Source: Ruminococcus albus AD2013
GTDB taxonomy: Bacteria > Bacillota > Clostridia > Oscillospirales > Ruminococcaceae
DNA: 64,000 nt
Direction: 5' to 3'
NCBI RefSeq assembly: GCF_000526775.1
Contig: NZ_JAGS01000001.1
Span: 3,534,001-3,598,000, forward strand
Part shown: positions 8,106 through 18,162 of the stretch, one piece after another
How the letters are laid out: each line of letters starts with the position of its first letter
Numbering within the stretch: the first letter of the stretch is position 1
Made by a program: the position numbers and the translations under genes
Notes under the pieces: model-generated
Databases searched by the model: none
Seen by the model: only the letters and a program-made list of their open reading frames with translations
Told to the model about the DNA's origin: nothing

Positions 8106-10883
8106 TTAATAAAGTACCAGCCGTGGATCGATGTAGTCCCAGCCGTATCCGTCCGTATCAATGTTGACGTGGAAATTAACATTGCCTGCAGTGGTTTCTG
8201 CAAATTCCTGTCCGTCGTTTATCGTATCGCCCTTTCTGAAACCGCTTTTCAGAACAGCATTTGTGATCTCGACTTCCGTATCACGCTTTGTTCCGCCGGT
8301 TCCGTCGTACCAGTATTCAACATCGTCTTTCCTGAGTGTTATCTTGTTGTTTCTCGTATCAACATCCTTGATCTTACACTTGAACGGTGCTTTCAGAGCT
8401 GTACCTCCTGCGGCATAGATCTTGATACCCTGGTAAAGACCTTCACTGTCGGTGTTCCATTCTGTCATTTCATAGCCGAACTGTCTTTTCAGATCGTAAG
8501 CTCTGACAGTAGGCCCCGGCAGAAGATTGTGCAGTGTCTGATGATTTCCGTAGAGTGATCCTGTGCCGGAATCACCTCCGACGAGAAGTGTGTAATACTG
8601 AAGACGTTCGTCGCTGTGTGACATGCTGCCGAGCTTGTCAGCGATGACATCATCAAATGTCTTCTTCTGTTTTACGTTATAGTAGAGACTGCACTCAGTT
8701 TTCCAGCGGTATTTTTCGTAGTATCCGTAAAGGCAGACATCGCCGAGACTGCTGTTCCATATCTGTGTATCACCCGGTGATACAAGGAACCATGCGTCAG
8801 TTCCGTCCCATCCCCAGAAACTTCGGTTATGCCGGTCACCTCCGTGATTGAAGTAAAACTGATCAGCCGAACCGTCATAATAGTAGAATGGTTCGCTTGT
8901 TCCAGAATACCAGCGGTGATCCATCACATAGAAGCCTGTTTCCTTGTATTCGTCATGCGGATCCAGTACACGGTAATCATCTCTGATGCAGATATATCCG
9001 TCGCCGTCCTCAAACTGAGCCAGCTCTGATGTTATTGCATTCGGTTTGAAACGGTATCTGTACGGTTCACCGTCGCAGATGTAAGCATTTTTATCGGCAA
9101 CGTAGTATGATCCTGACGATGCGTTTCCGCCTCCGAAGTAGTTGTAAGGTGAGAGTTCCTCCCAGCGTGACTGGTTGTCGTACCAGTACACGAACTCGTA
9201 TTCGGCATCGAATATCTCGTCGAGAAGATCTTCGGTATCGCCGGTGAATTCCCAGTAATAGATGTCATCGTTGTCGGCATCGAAATTATAGTAGTAGGAG
9301 CAGAGAAAAGCCCAGAGCTTCCAGCAGTCGAAATCGTAAACCGGATCCCAGTTGTAAACCGATGAACGTCCCCAAACCCATGTATCCGGCTTGTCCTTCA
9401 GGTCACTCCTGTTTGCACCGAAGTCCACCAGACCGCTTTTCCATTCAGATTCACTGCTTACCTTGAGTATTTTCTTATTGAGGTCATAGGCAAGCTTCGT
9501 GTAGTATTTTTCTGCTTCGGAAAGATCGTAATCCTGTGCTGCATATGTGCCGAGCGTGAATCCGCCGTTGGAGAAAACAGATGTGAAGATCATGATGATG
9601 AATGCGAATACAAGAAAAATAATAAGGACGGGGAGTACCATTGTGAGAAAAAACTTCTTTACTTCCTTTTCATACAGGTTTTTAATGTACTTGTATGCCG
9701 CAAGGAAAAAAGAACTTACAGTTTCACGCAGGCTTTTTCTCTTCGGTCTTCTGTTTCGTTTTTTAAAGCTGTCATGCTTTGCATTCAGCCTGCTTTCCTG
9801 ACGCTTCAGTTTTTTGTTCGACTTCGCTTTCTTATCCGAAAGGCGGTCACGCTTCTTTTCCTTCTGATGTAAACGCTTTGGTTTACTTGCTTTATCCTTT
9901 ACAGGTTCAGCGATACGGCGTTTTGCCGAGTCAGCTGCATGAATAAAATCATTTTCTTCATCTTCATTCACAGCTTTCTGCCATGCGGATGCCTTCATGC
10001 GTCCTGCCGAGTATGATACGGGCTTTAACGCCATGAGCCCTGGGTCACTGTTACGCATGATCTTTTTCTGATTTTTCAGTTCCTTTGTCCGGAATCTGTT
10101 TTCTTTTTTCAGCTTGTTCCGTTCAAATTTCAGTTCACGCTTTTCCTGCCGGTAAGTCTGCAAACGCCTTTTGTTCAGTGCTCTGCGGTATCTGTTGTTC
10201 CTGTCCGTAACTATCCCTGATCTGTAATCAGCATGTGAACTGCGGAGAGCCTCCGCATTGGCAGTAAGCTTCGGTTCATACGTCTTTTCCCGAAACAGAC
10301 TGTTATCGGCTTTTTTTAGCTGATATTTTGCTTTTTCAAGCTTATGCTGCTTTTTCGTTCTGAGATGATGACGTGTACCTTTGACAGCATCAGCAACTGT
10401 GCGGCCCATGAAAAATACACCACGGTGATAATCGTCCACCGCTTCACGTGTGTATTTCTGCCGGAGCTTGTTACGCAGTTCATGTGCAGCGGCATCACCG
10501 GTTTTCAGTGCGATGGTTTCGCCGGCAAGTGCAGTATCTGCTGCAGTCTGTGCCACATCGTGAACAGCAAAGTTTCCCGCACGCAGGGCGTTTCTCAATA
10601 TCTTTCCCTGTGCCGTTTCCGGCTTCCACGAACTCAGTGTTCGAGTTACGGAAGGTCTGTCTCCCTTGATGCGGTATTTCAGATTTACAGCTTTGTGAAG
10701 CAGACCTCGGTCATTTCCGTGGTACTCCTTATAATCACGTACAATGTGAGCACGTGTGTGGAAAGTGCCGTGACTGTTCGCTTCACGCCGGAATTCTATC
10801 TGAAACTGCTTTGTACGTCTGTTTACACGGTCAAACCGTGCCTGCGCTCTGCGGAGATTGTTTTCTTTTCTCTGTAAGCTCAT
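8106..10883 (-). CDS. CD1108-like transfer protein with a degenerate M23 domain
   Basis: A 925-residue protein. Residues 1-400 are very basic and helical (many Lys/Arg, predicted cytoplasmic). One transmembrane helix lies near residues 413-435 (FFLTMVLPVLIIFLVFAFII). The rest is predicted extracellular and rich in Tyr, Asp and Trp. The C-terminal 140 residues resemble the peptidase M23/LytM fold (GIKIYAAGGTALKAP, then NVNFHVNIDTDGYGWDYIDP), but the zinc ligands are missing: the HxxxD site reads YxxxK, and the HxH motif reads NVN. Relatives in CTn elements usually carry a cell-wall hydrolase domain here; this copy is more likely structural. The gene sits between VirB4 and the DUF4315-like gene. 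Confidence 0.78.
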   Translation of the reverse strand: MSLQRKENNLRRAQARFDRVNRRTKQFQIEFRREANSHGTFHTRAHIVRDYKEYHGNDRGLLHKAVNLKYRIKGDRPSVTRTLSSWKPETAQGKILRNALRAGNFAVHDVAQTAADTALAGETIALKTGDAAAHELRNKLRQKYTREAVDDYHRGVFFMGRTVADAVKGTRHHLRTKKQHKLEKAKYQLKKADNSLFREKTYEPKLTANAEALRSSHADYRSGIVTDRNNRYRRALNKRRLQTYRQEKRELKFERNKLKKENRFRTKELKNQKKIMRNSDPGLMALKPVSYSAGRMKASAWQKAVNEDEENDFIHAADSAKRRIAEPVKDKASKPKRLHQKEKKRDRLSDKKAKSNKKLKRQESRLNAKHDSFKKRNRRPKRKSLRETVSSFFLAAYKYIKNLYEKEVKKFFLTMVLPVLIIFLVFAFIIMIFTSVFSNGGFTLGTYAAQDYDLSEAEKYYTKLAYDLNKKILKVSSESEWKSGLVDFGANRSDLKDKPDTWVWGRSSVYNWDPVYDFDCWKLWAFLCSYYYNFDADNDDIYYWEFTGDTEDLLDEIFDAEYEFVYWYDNQSRWEELSPYNYFGGGNASSGSYYVADKNAYICDGEPYRYRFKPNAITSELAQFEDGDGYICIRDDYRVLDPHDEYKETGFYVMDHRWYSGTSEPFYYYDGSADQFYFNHGGDRHNRSFWGWDGTDAWFLVSPGDTQIWNSSLGDVCLYGYYEKYRWKTECSLYYNVKQKKTFDDVIADKLGSMSHSDERLQYYTLLVGGDSGTGSLYGNHQTLHNLLPGPTVRAYDLKRQFGYEMTEWNTDSEGLYQGIKIYAAGGTALKAPFKCKIKDVDTRNNKITLRKDDVEYWYDGTGGTKRDTEVEITNAVLKSGFRKGDTINDGQEFAETTAGNVNFHVNIDTDGYGWDYIDPRLVLY

Positions 10884-10901
10884 GTTTCCTCCGTTTGCAC
10901 A

Positions 10902-13346
10902 TTACTGCTGTTCAGAAGGCTTGGTCGTAAGCAGCTGGTAGATTTTCGTGTTTGTCGGAAAATGATCGGTAAAAGGCAGAAGTACCTTGTCGTATCGGAT
11001 TAGTCCTTCGCCCGGACCTGAGTTCGTAACAAATCTCATCTGTTCCTTCGAGATGTGAAGCTTTTCCGCAAGAATATCTCTGTCGCCGGCAGCCTGGTTG
11101 AGCATGTAGATGAAGTCACTGTTGTCAAAGATGTTTTCAACTTCCTTTGAAGAAAGAAGATCCTTGACATTCTGTGTGATACCCGTCGGACAGCCGCCCC
11201 ATTTTCGGAATCGCTTCCAGATCTCAGCACTGTACTTCGCCGTCTGTTCTTCCTTTAGGAGAAGGTGAAACTCGTCCATGTAGTAGCGTGTTATCTTCTT
11301 TTTCTCACGGTTGGAGGACACACGGTTCCATACCGTATCCTGTACGATGAGCATTGCAACCTTCTTCAGTTGGTTTCCAAGCTCCTTGATGTCAAAGCAG
11401 ATGATCCTGTTTGTCATGTCGATATTTGTCGGGTGATTAAACAGGTTCTGACTACCGTTTACGAACATCTCCAGTGAGTTCGACACACGCAGTGCAACTT
11501 CGCCCTCTTTCTGAAGTTCCTTCTGCAGATCCGAGAGAAGCGGCATTTTTTCAAATGTCGGTTCATTCTCGATAAAAATCTTGTAGATACGCTGCACGCA
11601 TCTGTCGATAATGGAACGTTCCTCCGCAGTCAGACCGTACCGTCCGCCCACAATTATCTCGCAGAGCGAGATAAGAAAATCCGATTTGTTCGCAATTATC
11701 TCCATCGGATTACTGAAAAGGTAATCGTCAATGGTGATGTCCATTGGGTTGATGAACTGTTCCGAATTGCTGGCAATTCGTATTAGCTGTCCGTGCAGTG
11801 CCGAAACCAGCGGATAATATTCTCCCTCCGGATCACAGATGATAATATCATCGGGTGTATTCAGGAATGAGTCGAGTATCTCACGCTTTACGCTGAAGCT
11901 CTTGCCGGAACCCGGTGTTCCGAGTATCAGACCGTTCGGATTCTTGAGCCTTGAGCGGTCGGCTCGTATCATGTTGCCGGACAGTGTATTTATTCCGTAG
12001 TACACGGCCTGTCCGTTCTGAAAAAGTTCCTTTGTCGTGAAAGGTACGAATATTGCAATTCCGGATGTGTGCATTTCTCGGCTTACGGGAATATCGTTGC
12101 AGCACAGCGGAAGCGTTGAGACAAGTGTCTGTTCCTGTTTGTAGTCGTAAGGGAACATAATGCAGTTGTTCTTCTGACAGGTTCTTTTCAGCATTTCCGA
12201 AAGCAGTTTCAGTTCCTTATTCGTTCTGGCGTATGCTCTCAGCGAAATGCTTATATGGAAAAGCCGCTCATTCTTGCTGTTCAGGTCGCCGAGCAGCTTT
12301 TCAATGTCCTCGATGTACATCTTGATAGCCGGCGGCAGAATGTCCGGGTCGTATCCCGACTGCGAAGCTTTTTTCTGTTCGTCGATCTTCATTTGTTCGA
12401 CGTTTGTCAGCTTCTTCTTGACGAATTTCAGAGCTTCGACCTGATCTAAAGGTTCAACGTGAATATTCACACAGAAGAGATTCTGCATTTCAAGAAAATC
12501 CTTCAGTATTACATCGGGAAGTTCACCGGCTAGAATGTTAAGTCCGTATACTGCACCGTAAGCACTTCCAATCTGAAAATTCGACTTGTTGAATTTCAGT
12601 GAAGCAGGGCAGATAAAATCCTTTGTATCCATACCGGAACTTATCATTGCACCCCAGTCAAAAATAAACGGGGAATTGCGGTACGGGTTCAGTGCGTAGT
12701 ACACAGCTTCAAGCCGTTTAGTGCCGTCAAGTACTTCGGCTTCCACTCCAAATGCTCTGAATCCTTTTATTACGTCATTTTTTATGCTCATCAGCTTCGC
12801 ACGTGCTGCCTTGTATGACGTGCTCTCAACGCCGAATGTTAAGAACTTTCGTGTCGATTTGCCATTTGAGTCTTTCATGAGCTTGTCGGTAAGCATGGAC
12901 GAGTATTCCTTTCGGAGTATGTTGAAGTCGTCGTCCTGCTCCGGTATCTGCACCATCTTTATCAGATTTTCCTTTGTTCTGTTCTGATTTTCAAATGTAA
13001 GCTGGAAACGTATTGTGTTGTCAAAGAGATTGATAACGTCACAGTATTTTGAAAAGATATTGTTCTGTTCATCAAACTCAGAGATTGAGTAGTTGGCATC
13101 GTAAAACTGTACTGTCAGGGAAAAGAAATTGTCCGATACCTGACATACGCCGTCGGGATACATGCACTGATACGGGATTGTATTCTGTACCGTATTTTTT
13201 CCGCCGTTTTCTTTTCTGATCTCCGCCATACGTGCAGAGAGTATTTTTTTCTCCTCTTTTGTAAGTTTAGAGGCAGGCTTGCCCATGATAACCTTTGCTT
13301 TGCTGCGGTTATCACTTTTTCCGGCATTTCTCTTTATAAAGCCCAT
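10902..13346 (-). CDS. VirB4-family conjugation ATPase
   Basis: An 814-residue VirB4/TraE-like ATPase that energises the type IV secretion channel from the cytoplasmic face. Walker A is GTPGSGKSFSVKR near residue 475, the Walker B-like site is IIICDPEGEYYPL near 505, and a further motif RYYMDEFHLLL lies near 694. The N-terminal 400 residues are the usual VirB4 domain. It lies between prgI and the CD1108-like gene, as in other clostridial ICEs. Length and order are normal. Confidence 0.94.
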   Translation of the reverse strand: MGFIKRNAGKSDNRSKAKVIMGKPASKLTKEEKKILSARMAEIRKENGGKNTVQNTIPYQCMYPDGVCQVSDNFFSLTVQFYDANYSISEFDEQNNIFSKYCDVINLFDNTIRFQLTFENQNRTKENLIKMVQIPEQDDDFNILRKEYSSMLTDKLMKDSNGKSTRKFLTFGVESTSYKAARAKLMSIKNDVIKGFRAFGVEAEVLDGTKRLEAVYYALNPYRNSPFIFDWGAMISSGMDTKDFICPASLKFNKSNFQIGSAYGAVYGLNILAGELPDVILKDFLEMQNLFCVNIHVEPLDQVEALKFVKKKLTNVEQMKIDEQKKASQSGYDPDILPPAIKMYIEDIEKLLGDLNSKNERLFHISISLRAYARTNKELKLLSEMLKRTCQKNNCIMFPYDYKQEQTLVSTLPLCCNDIPVSREMHTSGIAIFVPFTTKELFQNGQAVYYGINTLSGNMIRADRSRLKNPNGLILGTPGSGKSFSVKREILDSFLNTPDDIIICDPEGEYYPLVSALHGQLIRIASNSEQFINPMDITIDDYLFSNPMEIIANKSDFLISLCEIIVGGRYGLTAEERSIIDRCVQRIYKIFIENEPTFEKMPLLSDLQKELQKEGEVALRVSNSLEMFVNGSQNLFNHPTNIDMTNRIICFDIKELGNQLKKVAMLIVQDTVWNRVSSNREKKKITRYYMDEFHLLLKEEQTAKYSAEIWKRFRKWGGCPTGITQNVKDLLSSKEVENIFDNSDFIYMLNQAAGDRDILAEKLHISKEQMRFVTNSGPGEGLIRYDKVLLPFTDHFPTNTKIYQLLTTKPSEQQ

Positions 13347-13383
13347 TGGTAACCTCCGTTAAGCGGAGATACCGTGAAGTGCA

Positions 13384-13761
13384 TCATCCCTTCCTTTCGG
13401 CATCTCTCAGCTTATTTTTTATTCTGTTGTATTCGATCTGTCTTTCGACAGCAGCGAACATGTTTGTTGATTTGTAATATCGTTTGCGAGGCCTTGTAAA
13501 ATATTCACGCATGAATCTTATCTGTTTCTCAAGGTAGATACCGTTTTTACGGTACAGACCGCAGAGTATCGCGGGTGCGGCGACCGCACCCATTGCGAAA
13601 ATTGCTCCCGACAGTCCGAGTTTATCACGTGTGAGGAAATAGACAGGAGCACCAAGTACAAGACCGATACCGAAACATATTACCTGTCGCTTCGTAAATC
13701 CCAGTATAAGTTTCTCCTTAATATCATTAAGGTCTTTCGGGATCGGAACATAATGTGCCAT
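13384..13761 (-). CDS. PrgI family conjugation membrane protein
   Basis: A 125-residue protein that begins MAHYVPIPKDLNDIKEKLIL, followed by two hydrophobic helices (about residues 26-44 and 49-68) and a basic C-terminal tail. This is the PrgI/VirB3-like pattern: a small inner-membrane component that pairs with VirB4. It lies directly upstream of virB4 and 20 bases after the TrbL-like gene. Confidence 0.88.
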   Translation of the reverse strand: MAHYVPIPKDLNDIKEKLILGFTKRQVICFGIGLVLGAPVYFLTRDKLGLSGAIFAMGAVAAPAILCGLYRKNGIYLEKQIRFMREYFTRPRKRYYKSTNMFAAVERQIEYNRIKNKLRDAERKG

Positions 13762-13781
13762 AAAACCTCCGGTCTTGTCTT

Positions 13782-14720
13782 TTATCTTGCGTTGAAAACG
13801 CTCTTGCTGATAGATCCTGTACGTAAAATAGTAAAGATAAGTGCTGCAGTGTAACCTAAAAGCATACCCATCTGAAGTATCACGCCGTCCGTGCTGGAAT
13901 TGAGTGTGGTAATTGCATTATTGAAGAGTGTCTTGAATATTCCGAGTGCCACCACAATAAAAAATCCCTGGAACGAAAGTGCAAGCAGCTGTTTTATCCA
14001 GTTTTTGCCGATGGAAGCCCATTCACCGCTGTCCATCATCGTAGCCATCGGTATAGGTGCGATAGACAAGTACATGAATACTTCAATGATTCTTGAAGCA
14101 AGAGTTATCACTATTGCAACTATAAGTATCAGGATACCGAGATGAACTATCAGGGAAATAAACCACACCGTCATGAGTTCACCAAGACTCAGACCGCTTA
14201 ACGCAGCCGTATCGATCTTGAGCGCCGTGGAAAGATATTTTCCGCTTCCCAGCAGTGTTGTCAGTCCGTTGGAACACACGTTGGTTCCGAAGGAGAACAG
14301 TGCCGAAGCGATATAATAGGTATTTGATATGATAATTACACCGCACAGGGCTTTGATGAGCCATTTTATAATGATGGAATCGTCAAAGTCCTTGAAATTG
14401 TTGCCCCGGAGAACCATCTGACATAATTCATTCAGAAGAATTACAGTCAGAATAAATCCGCCGATCGGAACAACAACGTTATTGCACAGTGTTTCTATAG
14501 TAGTCCAGACTGTCCTGCCGGATGCAGCACCTCCGGTAAAGTATGCCGGATGCTTAGTAATGAAATTCGAGACAAGTCCGCCAGAACCGGTCGTCTGAGT
14601 AAAGGTATCTGTAAGCAGTTTTGAAATTCCGTCAAACTGACTCTTGATACCATCCTTGAACAGATCAACGCACCAGTCTTCAAGTGCGTCGATTGCATCG
14701 CTTATTACTCCTATATTCAT
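13782..14720 (-). CDS. TrbL/VirB6-like polytopic conjugation protein
   Basis: An about 312-residue membrane protein with roughly six hydrophobic helices (for example VVPIGGFILTVILLNEL, LIVHLGILILIVAIVITLAS, MGMLLGYTAALIFTIL) and an N-terminal amphipathic part. It fits the TrbL/VirB6 channel component placed between Maff2 and PrgI in these elements. The ATG at 14720 sits directly after an AAGGGGGTG ribosome site; a GTG three bases upstream is the alternative. Annotation relies on topology and synteny. Confidence 0.82.
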   Translation of the reverse strand: MNIGVISDAIDALEDWCVDLFKDGIKSQFDGISKLLTDTFTQTTGSGGLVSNFITKHPAYFTGGAASGRTVWTTIETLCNNVVVPIGGFILTVILLNELCQMVLRGNNFKDFDDSIIIKWLIKALCGVIIISNTYYIASALFSFGTNVCSNGLTTLLGSGKYLSTALKIDTAALSGLSLGELMTVWFISLIVHLGILILIVAIVITLASRIIEVFMYLSIAPIPMATMMDSGEWASIGKNWIKQLLALSFQGFFIVVALGIFKTLFNNAITTLNSSTDGVILQMGMLLGYTAALIFTILRTGSISKSVFNAR

Positions 14721-14865
14721 CACCCCCTTGAGGAGTTCGTTTGCCGCTCATTTCCCACCACAGCCCACCGCATAAGCGACCTTTCATAATTCTATAGTTC
14801 AGCTTTTCTTATAAAGCGTTCAGCTGTTTTACGCTCGTCTCTCTTTCTGAATGATCTTAGTCAGA

Positions 14866-15285
14866 TCAGACCGCAGCTGTCATCATAGTCTTAAGAACAG
14901 GTACGATCGTTACAGCGAGAAGAATAAGACCGAGACCAGCCATGAGCTGTTTCATGCCCTGAGACTTGGCTCCAGGGTTATCGTTTCCGTAGCCCTCCAG
15001 AAGGTTTACGATACCCCATACACCGACACCGCCGCCGATAAGGCAGATAACGGACTGGAGTACGGTACATGCAGTATTAATAAAGTTAGTAGTATCTACT
15101 ACACCTGTTGCGGCAAAAGCGTGTGTGGCGCAGGTATTCATCATGACTCCTGCAGTTGTTGCAAGAAGTGTAGCCTTCTTTGCAAGTCTGCTTCCCTTGG
15201 CAAGCCACTTGTGCTTAGGCTGTGCTGATGTGACTGCTGTTTCTGATACGGCATTATCTACCGCTGTAATATTAAGTTTTTCCAT
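14866..15285 (-). CDS. Maff2 family pilin-like protein
   Basis: A 139-residue protein with a long N-terminal leader and a hydrophobic segment around ATLLATTAGVMMNTCATHAFA that looks like a cleavable signal, then two hydrophobic helices. The signature INLLEGYGNDNPGAKSQG followed by MKQLMAGLGLILL is diagnostic of the Maff2 family. It is VirB2-like in position and is thought to be a pilin or channel subunit. It sits between the VirD4 and TrbL-like genes. Confidence 0.9.
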   Translation of the reverse strand: MEKLNITAVDNAVSETAVTSAQPKHKWLAKGSRLAKKATLLATTAGVMMNTCATHAFAATGVVDTTNFINTACTVLQSVICLIGGGVGVWGIVNLLEGYGNDNPGAKSQGMKQLMAGLGLILLAVTIVPVLKTMMTAAV

Positions 15286-15332
15286 AAGTTTCTCCTCAAA
15301 TAAAATTAAATCAGTGTTTCAGCTTCAACCGG

Positions 15333-17381
15333 TTATCTTTTTGTCCCGGTTTCTTCACTGTCCGTATCGTAACCGACGTATGTATCTTTACCATCGGTAA
15401 CTCCGGAGTATGTTTCTTCCGAAGCAAATGACACATCTGCTTCAAATTCTGTAAAGCTCTTGTTTTTCTGCATTTTCAAATGCTTCGAGCTTTTAGCTTT
15501 TACGAATTTTTTAATGTTGAATTCCTGTGTTGGATTATCATCTGACAGCATATAATAGTTCGGGTGACGTGTTATATCGTATTTGTACGAGAAAAATGGA
15601 CGTACACCACGAAGCTGCAGTATACATTTATCACCGTCCATGATTTGCAGTTCATCCTGAGATTTCAGCTCTTTTCCGAGCTTCTGATAGTTCAGTCCGT
15701 AAGACTGGGACTGTCCACGGTTTTCGGAAGTATTATAGGCATCTATAGTTTCTTTGCCCAGACTTTCCGAAATATCCTTCAGCGTCGATTTTTCTTTACC
15801 GCCGAGGAAAAGAAGGGTGTCACAGTTGCCTTCAATGGTGTCTGCGTTATCTTTATAAATAGCCTTCAGCTGGCTCTTAGCTTGCAGTATGATCGAGGCA
15901 GATATTTCACGGCTTCGGATAGTCGCTATCAGTTTTTCAAACTGTGGGATTTCACCGATGTTGGCGAATTCGTCCAACAGACATCGTACATGATATTTCA
16001 GCTTTCCACCCGGTGAATTATCCGCTTTGGTGCAGAGAAGGTTGAAAAGCTGTGAATACATGATTGCGACTAAAAAGTTAAAAGTCGCATCAGTATCGGA
16101 AATAATTATAAATAGTGCTGAAAGCTCATCACCGAGCTTATCAAGGTGCAGTTCATCGTATGAGGTGATCTCAAGTACCTCGTCAATCGCAAAAGGTGCA
16201 AGTCGGGTGGAACAGCTGATGAGTATTGATTTAGCTGTTTTTCCTGCTGCGAGCTTGTACGCTTTGTACTGTTTGAGGGCGAAGCCACCCATGCGGCGCT
16301 GCTGTGCGGTAGGTTCAAATTCGCACATTTTCTGATATTCCGAATAGAGTTCAGTGTCATCAGGTTCAGGTTCGTCTTTATTCAGCCAGTGTTCAAGGAG
16401 TGCAAATTCCAGATCAATGGCGTTTCTGAATTCTTCATCATCTTCACGGCACTCCGAAGCATTTATCATTTCGATGAGCGTTTCAAAGTTCCACTGTTCT
16501 TCAGGGTACATTGCGAAGATCATCGAAATATATGCCGTATAGAGTAATTTCTCTGATTTTACCCAGAAATCATCACTGTTTGGCTGCTGTGAAGATGAAG
16601 TATTTTTTATCAGAACCTCCACAAATTTCAGAATGTCCTTTTCACGGTTCTTTTCGCCGATGTAGGCGAACGGGTTGTAGTGCATCGACTTTGCAAAATC
16701 GATTGTATTAAACACTTTGATGTTGTATGGTTCGTATTCAGGAACCTTTTTTCCGTTTTTGTCTGTTAGGATATTACCGTTTGCATCACGCATAAATACC
16801 GGACTGCCGTCATCATTAAGTTTCGGACGGCCGCGTTCAAGCATTTTTCCGCACTCGATGAGCACAGTTCCTTTCGGATCCGTAACTACATATGAAGAGT
16901 GCATCTGCATAAGGTTCGGCTTTACGAAAAATCGTGTTTTACCGGAACCTGAACCACCAATCACAAGAATGTTCTTGTTTCGTGCGTACTTCGGTGCAGA
17001 CGGTTTACCCATTGTCAGCGATTCTGTTTTCGTGAGAATGACATTGTTTTCGGGTTTTGAAGCATCGCGGTACGGTTCAATATCTTTTTCCGTACCCCAT
17101 ACGGCAGAGCCGTATTCTTCACCATAACGAAACTTCTTCCTGTTTTTCGACCTGATATAGAGGACAAGCCACATTACACCTGCCAGCATCAGGCCGAAAA
17201 ATACATCAAACGGGTGCAGACTGGGGAAGACCCTGGCAAAAGCCGTTCCGAGACCGCTCATGAAGGGGACGATCTTTTCCTGAAAGCTTTCTCCGTCAGC
17301 CGTCCGGTAGGCAAAGCCGATAAGATCACCTGCATACGCAAATATTACATAGGGGAGTGATTTTATTATCAGCTTCTTCAT
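15333..17381 (-). CDS. VirD4/TraG-family coupling protein
   Basis: A 682-residue type IV coupling protein that brings the relaxase-DNA complex to the secretion channel. Two N-terminal membrane helices are predicted (about residues 8-25 and 55-78). Walker A is IGGSGSGKTRF near residue 144; Walker B is CLLDEFANIGEIP near 469, followed by the conserved Gln-containing segment SIILQAKSQLKAIY. The C-terminus is acidic. The start overlaps the PcfB stop (ATGA), so the two are translationally coupled. Confidence 0.94.
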   Translation of the reverse strand: MKKLIIKSLPYVIFAYAGDLIGFAYRTADGESFQEKIVPFMSGLGTAFARVFPSLHPFDVFFGLMLAGVMWLVLYIRSKNRKKFRYGEEYGSAVWGTEKDIEPYRDASKPENNVILTKTESLTMGKPSAPKYARNKNILVIGGSGSGKTRFFVKPNLMQMHSSYVVTDPKGTVLIECGKMLERGRPKLNDDGSPVFMRDANGNILTDKNGKKVPEYEPYNIKVFNTIDFAKSMHYNPFAYIGEKNREKDILKFVEVLIKNTSSSQQPNSDDFWVKSEKLLYTAYISMIFAMYPEEQWNFETLIEMINASECREDDEEFRNAIDLEFALLEHWLNKDEPEPDDTELYSEYQKMCEFEPTAQQRRMGGFALKQYKAYKLAAGKTAKSILISCSTRLAPFAIDEVLEITSYDELHLDKLGDELSALFIIISDTDATFNFLVAIMYSQLFNLLCTKADNSPGGKLKYHVRCLLDEFANIGEIPQFEKLIATIRSREISASIILQAKSQLKAIYKDNADTIEGNCDTLLFLGGKEKSTLKDISESLGKETIDAYNTSENRGQSQSYGLNYQKLGKELKSQDELQIMDGDKCILQLRGVRPFFSYKYDITRHPNYYMLSDDNPTQEFNIKKFVKAKSSKHLKMQKNKSFTEFEADVSFASEETYSGVTDGKDTYVGYDTDSEETGTKR

Positions 17382-17854
17382 AATACTTTTTCCCTTGTCT
17401 TTTGTCTTTGCCTATATTTGCGCTGTTTAAGAGCTGCACGTTTAGCAGTTTTCTGCATCTCCTCACGGGTAAACTCGCTGCGGTCTTTTGTACCGCTTTT
17501 TCCTGGAGCGAGATACTCGGTAAATGCTCTCTTGAAATCTTCTGTCTTTGCCGCAGAAAAGAAAACATGCCAGGTTGGTGTTTCTGTACCACTATCTTTT
17601 TTCAGAGCATAGTCAATATCATATTTCCTTGCAGTTTTCAGAAAATCCCCGATGTTCTGATCAGAGATCACTACTTCGTCGAGCTTTGAATAAGATATTT
17701 TCTGAAGCTGTCCGTAGGTCATACGTCCTATCTTTTCAGCCCTGCCCGATACGAATTCCTGTAAAGCGGCTTTCAGGACATCCGCAGTCAGCTTTTCTGC
17801 TTTCAGCGTGATGTCGATGGTTTTTCTAGTACAGCTTTCAAAATCTGAAGGCAT
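17378..17854 (-). CDS. PcfB family protein (DUF3801)
   Basis: A 158-residue protein with the PcfB/DUF3801 pattern: an N-terminal helix region (LKAEKLTADVLKAALQEFV), a central TYGQLQ motif, a YDIDYALKKD segment followed by a strand (WHVFFSAAKTEDFKRAFTEY), and a basic Arg/Lys-rich tail. It immediately precedes virD4 with a four-base overlap. In related plasmids PcfB works with the coupling protein and relaxase during transfer. Confidence 0.85.
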   Translation of the reverse strand: MPSDFESCTRKTIDITLKAEKLTADVLKAALQEFVSGRAEKIGRMTYGQLQKISYSKLDEVVISDQNIGDFLKTARKYDIDYALKKDSGTETPTWHVFFSAAKTEDFKRAFTEYLAPGKSGTKDRSEFTREEMQKTAKRAALKQRKYRQRQKTREKVL

Positions 17855-18132
17855 CAGTTTTCACCTCCTTCGTCTGTTTTCGGCATCTCGAAGGTACCGA
17901 ACGCTTCACTCTGAAGCCAGCAGATAAGTCCATATCTTGCCTTGAGTGCATCTTCTGCATCGGAATAGCTTCCGAGAATGATAACGTCAGCTTCCTTTGA
18001 AGTACTGGTCAGACCGACAAGATTGTAGCCGAGGACGTTTTCATCGTCATCGAGCTCATCGTCGATGTACACAGCAACAAGATTGCCGTAGTTTACGATA
18101 TTGCCGTCCTGGGTAATGATCGACTTTGACAT
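17854..18132 (-). CDS. Small acidic ICE protein, 92 aa
   Basis: A soluble acidic protein (MSKSIITQDGNIVNYGNLVA ...) with a strongly acidic stretch (DDELDDDENVLGYNLVGL) and a region SYSDAEDALKARYGLICWL that resembles a small alpha/beta fold. Its TGA overlaps the PcfB ATG, so it is co-translated with pcfB-virD4. Family not recognised; size and position match unnamed small genes of Tn1549-type elements. Confidence 0.6.
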   Translation of the reverse strand: MSKSIITQDGNIVNYGNLVAVYIDDELDDDENVLGYNLVGLTSTSKEADVIILGSYSDAEDALKARYGLICWLQSEAFGTFEMPKTDEGGEN

Positions 18133-18162
18133 GTGTTCACCTCTCTTCTTTGTTAGGGCGCT

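Noticed and set aside
8106..10883. Functional peptidoglycan hydrolase of the ICE
   Set aside because: The M23-like C-terminus lacks all visible zinc ligands.
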